Assembly: GCA_934091015.1 (NCBI GenBank)
Contig: CAKOKM010000007.1
Coordinates: 1-45,251 of the forward strand
Source: an uncultured Bacilli bacterium
GTDB taxonomy: Bacteria; Bacillota_I; Bacilli_A; RF39; UBA660
Reading direction: 5' to 3'
DNA: 45,251 nt
The position numbers and the translations under genes were made by a program. A model generated the notes under the pieces. The model searched no databases. It had not been told where the DNA came from and saw nothing but the letters and a program-made list of their open reading frames with translations. Position 1 is the first letter of the stretch. Every line of letters starts with the position of its first letter. Below, piece after piece: positions 41,190 to 45,251 of the stretch.

Positions 41190-42425
41190 TTATTTATCAC
41201 TTAATTTAACAACTGCATGAGTCTTACTATTAATTCTTTCTAAGTCGATATAATCTTTAGTTTCACTAGGTAAATTCTTTTCTTCTAATCTAATTGTTAT
41301 TAAATTATGGACATATCCATAAATTAATGCAAATACAGGTACACCTAGTAGTAATCCAATAATTCCAAAAGCATCCCCAAAGAATAAAATAGATGCAAGT
41401 ACCCAAAATGATTTTAATCCTGTTTTAGATCCGCATAGTTTAGGCTCTATAACATAACTATCAATTTGTTGTAATGCGATTATAAATATAATAAATATAA
41501 TACACATTTTACCTCCGCCATGTACTTCATCCATAAGGATCAATAAAGCACTAGGTATAGTTCCAATATATGGACCAAAATAAGGAATCATATTTGTTAA
41601 ACCAACTGTAACACCAATTAATAAAGCATAATCACTAAAACCTAAAATAGTTAGAAATATAAATGTAATAAATCCAATTGTAAAACCATCAAGTAACTTA
41701 CCAACAATAAAGTTACCAAATATATCATTAGTGTGTCTAGCATTATCCATAATATGATTAGCCACTTTTACCCCAAAGATACTATAAATAATCTTCTTAG
41801 TTCCAGCAACAAAGTTGTCTTTATCAGATAAATAATAAATAGAAATAACAAATCCCATAAATACTTTAAATACTACTTTAACTGCACCAAATAATCCATT
41901 AGATACTATTGTAATCATATCTTCTAACTTAGGAAGAAAATTATTTATCATACCATTTAAACTTTCATTAATAGTACTATAATTAGTGTTTATTGCCTCA
42001 GCAAGTCCACTAGAATCAGTCTTAGCAATTAAATAATCTTTTATATCTTTAATATATGTTGGCATATTAACAACTAGTGATTGAATACTCTTTAAAAGTG
42101 CCGGAATAATACTATTAAACAAAATAATTGTAAGTGTTAAAAAAATAACACAGGTAGTAAGTAAACTTAAATTATTAGCAACTTTATCTTTTTTAACAAA
42201 CTTATCAAAAACATTTTTCTTAAAAAATATAACTATCGGATTTAATAAATAAGCAAATACAAATCCAATAATAAATGGACTAAACAATCCCACTATTGTT
42301 CCTAAGAATTTCCATATCTTATCTATATTAAATATTATAAATGTAAGTAATATACAAGCACCTATAACCATAAAAATAGTTAAACCTAATTGATAGTACT
42401 TATTTTCTTTAATTTTTTCTTTCAT
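41190..42425 (-). CDS. AI-2E family (DUF20) membrane permease
   Basis: 411 residues with seven to eight membrane helices. The end TVGLTNMIPYFGPYIGTIP and IIALQQIDSYVIEPKLCG, with GLKSFWVLASILFFG, are hallmarks of the AI-2E transporter superfamily (PerM/YtvI-like). Members move different small solutes or ions, and the name does not prove autoinducer transport. It follows the 187-residue gene by 20 bp and ends at a strong terminator. Confidence 0.88.
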   Translation of the reverse strand: MKEKIKENKYYQLGLTIFMVIGACILLTFIIFNIDKIWKFLGTIVGLFSPFIIGFVFAYLLNPIVIFFKKNVFDKFVKKDKVANNLSLLTTCVIFLTLTIILFNSIIPALLKSIQSLVVNMPTYIKDIKDYLIAKTDSSGLAEAINTNYSTINESLNGMINNFLPKLEDMITIVSNGLFGAVKVVFKVFMGFVISIYYLSDKDNFVAGTKKIIYSIFGVKVANHIMDNARHTNDIFGNFIVGKLLDGFTIGFITFIFLTILGFSDYALLIGVTVGLTNMIPYFGPYIGTIPSALLILMDEVHGGGKMCIIFIIFIIALQQIDSYVIEPKLCGSKTGLKSFWVLASILFFGDAFGIIGLLLGVPVFALIYGYVHNLITIRLEEKNLPSETKDYIDLERINSKTHAVVKLSDK

Positions 42426-42445
42426 CTAAATCTACCTCCTAATAA

Positions 42446-43009
42446 TTACATTACTTCATAATTCAATATATTTTCTTTATTATCAATAATCATTTTAACA
42501 CTATAACCACTATTATCTTTAAAACTCAAGTAATATTTAACATCATCTATTTCATATAAATATTTCTTATTTTTTTCAATTTCAGTGGCTTCATTTTTAT
42601 TAAATAAATCAATTAAGTAATAAGGATTAATATATCTTGTATCTATATTAACAATTAAAAAATCTCCAATTTCATTATCATTATCCTTTGTTAAATTTCC
42701 CTTTTCATACTTAACATTATAACTTGTTCCATCATCATATGTTATTGTTCCTTTAAAAATTGTATTTTCATAAATTCCTTCAACAACATAATCATCTAAT
42801 TTATAATAAACCTTTAATTTTTTATTAGCTAAATTAAGAATTTTATAATTAAATTTTAAAATACTTTCCTCATTATTATTTTTCTTTATTTGATTTTTAT
42901 TCATAACTATACACATACAAAGTACAAACAATATAAATATTGCCCACAATATTAGTTTAATAATATTTTTATATTTAGGATCTTTCCACAAACTAACTAA
43001 ATCACTCAT
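42446..43009 (-). CDS. Membrane-anchored hypothetical protein coupled to fmt
   Basis: 187 residues. One membrane helix at about 17-36 (IIKLILWAIFILFVLCMCIV), then an extracellular beta-rich part with YKLDDYVVEGIYENTIFKG and DGTSYNVKYEKG. No family recognised. The ATG shares its A with the fmt stop codon (TAATG), so it is made together with fmt, though the link in function is not clear. Confidence 0.6.
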   Translation of the reverse strand: MSDLVSLWKDPKYKNIIKLILWAIFILFVLCMCIVMNKNQIKKNNNEESILKFNYKILNLANKKLKVYYKLDDYVVEGIYENTIFKGTITYDDGTSYNVKYEKGNLTKDNDNEIGDFLIVNIDTRYINPYYLIDLFNKNEATEIEKNKKYLYEIDDVKYYLSFKDNSGYSVKMIIDNKENILNYEVM

Positions 43010-43935
43010 TACTTAACCTCTTTACCTACTATTTCATCATGATATCCATTAAAGAAATCTTTAACGTTCATTATATTCTTACCAATTGGCTTTATTTTTG
43101 AAACCATTATACCTTTATCTTTTGCCATAATCGTAAATGAATTTTTATCCTTACTTACAACTGTACTTACTTTACCACTTGCATCAACTATTTTACATTC
43201 TGCGATTTTATACTCTATATCATCTATTTTAATATTTGGTAATGGATTTGGACTTAACATACGATATCTATTAAATATTTCTTTAGCAGTTACATTAAAA
43301 TCTAAATGTTCATCTTCTCTTGTAATAATTGGTGAGAAAGTAGCCTTACTAATGTCTTGTTTTACTCTACTATTAGTACCATCTATTAAACTAGGTAAGT
43401 ATTTTATTATCATATTAGAAGCAACTATACTTAATTTATTAGTTAATGACTCAATATTATCATTATCTTCTATTTTAATTTCTTCTTTTGCAATCATGTC
43501 ACCAGAATCCATACCTTTATCCATATACATTAAAGTGATTCCTGTTTTTTCATCACCATTTAAAAGAGCATAATGAATTGGGGCACCACCTCGATATTTA
43601 GGAAGTAAACTACCATGTAAATTAAAGCAACCTAATTTTGGTATATTTAATATTTCTTCACTTAAAATTTGACCATAGGCACAAGTAATAATCATATCTG
43701 GATTAAGTTCTTTAATAAATTCAAAATCACTTCTTAATTTAATAGGACTATAAACTTTTAATCCTAAATTAACAGCTTTTTCCTTAATCGGGCACATTGT
43801 AAGAACCTTTTTTCTTCCCATATATGCATCAGGTGCCGTAACAACTCCAACGACATTTACATTTTTATTTAATTCTTCAAGGACAGGAACACTAAATAAA
43901 GGGCTTCCCATAAATATAACTCTTAAATTTTTCAT
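43009..43935 (-). CDS. fmt: Methionyl-tRNA formyltransferase
   Basis: 308 residues. Formylates initiator Met-tRNA with 10-formyl-THF. The N-terminal domain has RVIFMGSPLFSVPVLEEL, the conserved ITCAYGQILSEEIL and FNLHGSLLPKYRGGAPIHYA, with the catalytic Asn-His and an Asp in GITLMYMDKGMDSGDM; the C-terminal RNA-binding domain starts at about 205. Usually next to def or rsmB; here next to small membrane genes. Confidence 0.96.
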   Translation of the reverse strand: MKNLRVIFMGSPLFSVPVLEELNKNVNVVGVVTAPDAYMGRKKVLTMCPIKEKAVNLGLKVYSPIKLRSDFEFIKELNPDMIITCAYGQILSEEILNIPKLGCFNLHGSLLPKYRGGAPIHYALLNGDEKTGITLMYMDKGMDSGDMIAKEEIKIEDNDNIESLTNKLSIVASNMIIKYLPSLIDGTNSRVKQDISKATFSPIITREDEHLDFNVTAKEIFNRYRMLSPNPLPNIKIDDIEYKIAECKIVDASGKVSTVVSKDKNSFTIMAKDKGIMVSKIKPIGKNIMNVKDFFNGYHDEIVGKEVK

Positions 43936-43973
43936 ATTATCACTCTTCTTTATATCTATTTAAATATTACCAT

Positions 43974-44003
43974 AAAAAAAGATAGTTTTCACTATACTTT
44001 TCT
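43974..44003 (-). terminator. Terminator after the glycosyltransferase gene
   Basis: Minus strand: stem AAAAG-ATAGT/ACTAT-TTTTT interrupted by one mismatch, GAAA loop, followed by T. Confidence 0.55.
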
Positions 44004-44021
44004 TAATTTTATTAACATAAA

Positions 44022-45107
44022 CTAAAACTTATCTTTAATTATATTCACTAAATCTTTAGCAGATTCATTATTTATGTACTTTATTTGATTTTGAACCAGT
44101 TCTTTTTGTAACTCTTCATCATTTAAAAGTTTATTAATAGCATCTTTAACTTCACTAATACACGAACAATTTATGCTCATATTATGTTCTTTAAAATAAT
44201 TCATATTATAAGTTTCAATTCCCGGTATAGCAAACATATGAATTAACGGCTTTCTTATCGCCGCTATCTCAGTAGATGATAATCCACCTGGTTTAGATAC
44301 TACAACATTAGCGGTATAAATAAAATCATTTATATTCTTAGTAAATCCAAAAGGAATAACATTTTTATATTTTTTATCCTTTATCTCTTCTAGTAATTTC
44401 GTATTTGTTCCACATATAGTTATAATTTTATAATTTTCGTTTTCTAATTGTTTTAATAAATCAAGTATATTACCAAATCCCATACTGCCTAGCATAATTA
44501 AAACAATTTTATCATCATTACTTAAATTTAATTCTTTTCTTATATCTCTAGCAGTTTTAACAAATCTAGATGAAACCGGAATACCTATCGGATTAATGGC
44601 ATCTTTAATATTTCCTTTTTTAATAAATTTATCTTCTAAATCTTTAGGAATAATTAACATATCTGGTTTACTTTCTTCCATAAAAGGACATGGTTCATAA
44701 TCAGTAGCGATTGTAATAAACTTAATTTTTTCTTCATTATGTTTATTAATAGCCGTAAGAGTTAAAGATGGAAATAGATGAGTTGTAATAACTAATGTAA
44801 AATTATTTTCTTTAATATATTTTAATAAACTATTAGCGTGCAACTTATTAGCTAAATAAACAGGACTAGTTAACCCTGAATCACTATATTTCTCACCTAA
44901 AATGTATGCTCCCTGAAAAACTTTTCCATTTTGTCTTAATGTTGCTAAATAAATTTTAGATGATAACTCTTTGGCTTTCGGATTAACTATATCAAAAAAA
45001 TCTTTAAATTCACATTCAATATTATTTTCTTTTAATTCTTCTTCTATATATCTACCACACGAATTATGGCCTCCACCAGTACTACAAGATAATATTAATA
45101 CTTTCAT
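44022..45107 (-). CDS. UgtP/MGDG-synthase-type glycosyltransferase
   Basis: 361 residues, GT28 type. KVLILSCSTGGGHNSCGRYI at the front (GGGHN at about 11-15) and the C-terminal donor site VVSKPGGLSSTEIAAIRKP match diacylglycerol glucosyltransferases (UgtP) and MurG relatives. The likely role is adding sugar to diacylglycerol to make glycolipid, which anchors lipoteichoic acid in Firmicutes; the exact sugar is open. The PTDYEPCPF-like ATDYEPCPFMEE phrase is typical of the MGDG group. It precedes fmt but a terminator separates them. Confidence 0.85.
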   Translation of the reverse strand: MKVLILSCSTGGGHNSCGRYIEEELKENNIECEFKDFFDIVNPKAKELSSKIYLATLRQNGKVFQGAYILGEKYSDSGLTSPVYLANKLHANSLLKYIKENNFTLVITTHLFPSLTLTAINKHNEEKIKFITIATDYEPCPFMEESKPDMLIIPKDLEDKFIKKGNIKDAINPIGIPVSSRFVKTARDIRKELNLSNDDKIVLIMLGSMGFGNILDLLKQLENENYKIITICGTNTKLLEEIKDKKYKNVIPFGFTKNINDFIYTANVVVSKPGGLSSTEIAAIRKPLIHMFAIPGIETYNMNYFKEHNMSINCSCISEVKDAINKLLNDEELQKELVQNQIKYINNESAKDLVNIIKDKF

Positions 45108-45138
45108 TTAACTCTCCTTTATAATATTACATATTAAA

Positions 45139-45144
45139 ATTATA
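45139..45144 (-). promoter_or_regulatory. Possible -10 box for the glycosyltransferase gene
   Basis: Minus strand TATAAT about 30 bp before the start; no clear -35. The rest up to 45251 is AT-rich with no gene. Confidence 0.3.
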
Positions 45145-45251
45145 CAATATTAATAATTAATAATAAAATATAAATTAACAAAAACTTGCTAATAAAAATC
45201 AATAGTTTTTGATAAATTTTTTTAATTTTTTCAAATTATATTTTTAAACAT

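Noticed and set aside
1..45251. Mollicutes-type code with TGA as tryptophan
   Set aside because: TGA ends the genes at 2427 and 8985 in ATGA overlaps, tryptophan is TGG, and wall-related genes are present.
1..45251. CRISPR arrays, rRNA genes, insertion sequences, prophage structural genes, replication origin
   Set aside because: No spaced direct repeats, rRNA stretches, transposase or phage frames, or DnaA-box clusters were seen.

Overview
The window is a strongly AT-rich segment of a bacterial chromosome from the low-GC Gram-positive branch (Bacilli/Erysipelotrichales or RF39-like gut lineages). The S10-spc-alpha ribosomal superoperon has Firmicutes-type order, a zinc-type S14 (rpsZ), and dnaG-rpoD-trmK together. 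A LytR-CpsA-Psr protein and an NlpC/P60-like wall enzyme argue for a walled cell. TGA is used as a stop in two ATGA overlaps (the gene ending at 2427, and infB ending at 8985), so this is genetic code 11 and not the Mycoplasma code. All of the genes called here are on the minus strand except clpP.

Layout by window coordinate (minus-strand transcription runs right to left). 1-5405: small accessory genes (Ig-like lipoprotein-type fragment, small membrane protein, DUF1003, DUF1848, deoxyribosyltransferase-like, an XRE regulator with a membrane segment, a frameshifted remnant, a membrane S41 protease). 5471-5544: tRNA-Thr(GGT) with its own promoter and terminator. 5637-7756: a stand-alone receiver protein, an HD-domain hydrolase and an ORF6N/PLD-like protein, with three copies of a covarying 23-27 bp palindrome. 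7806-12722: the truB-rbfA-infB-ylxR-nusA-rimP operon, with an unusually short RimP. 12868-13508: a YafQ/DinJ-type toxin-antitoxin pair with a palindromic promoter. 13490-15923: the most unusual area, a secreted DUF6273-type protein whose last 45 codons look like the variable repeat of a diversity-generating retroelement (DGR), followed by a GC-rich hairpin islet, a perfect 12-bp hairpin and an unrecognised 129-residue ORF. 16063-20239: clpP, LCP, a TasA/camelysin-like protein and an NlpC/P60-like enzyme. 20292-23772: trmK, rpoD, dnaG. 23902-38031: cysteine-rich membrane peptide, then the ribosomal superoperon read from rpsJ (38031) to rplQ (24185), with secY, adk, map, infA, rpmJ and rpoA inside it. 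38296-45107: a large leucine-rich-like protein, MazEF, an AI-2E family permease, fmt with a small membrane protein, and a UgtP/MurG-type glycosyltransferase.

Most of the window is translation and transcription machinery. The accessory parts are surface proteins, two toxin-antitoxin modules and the candidate DGR target. No reverse transcriptase, Avd or template repeat was found here, so if the DGR reading is right the target is served by a cassette elsewhere in the genome. All calls come from reading sequence and family knowledge; no database search was run.
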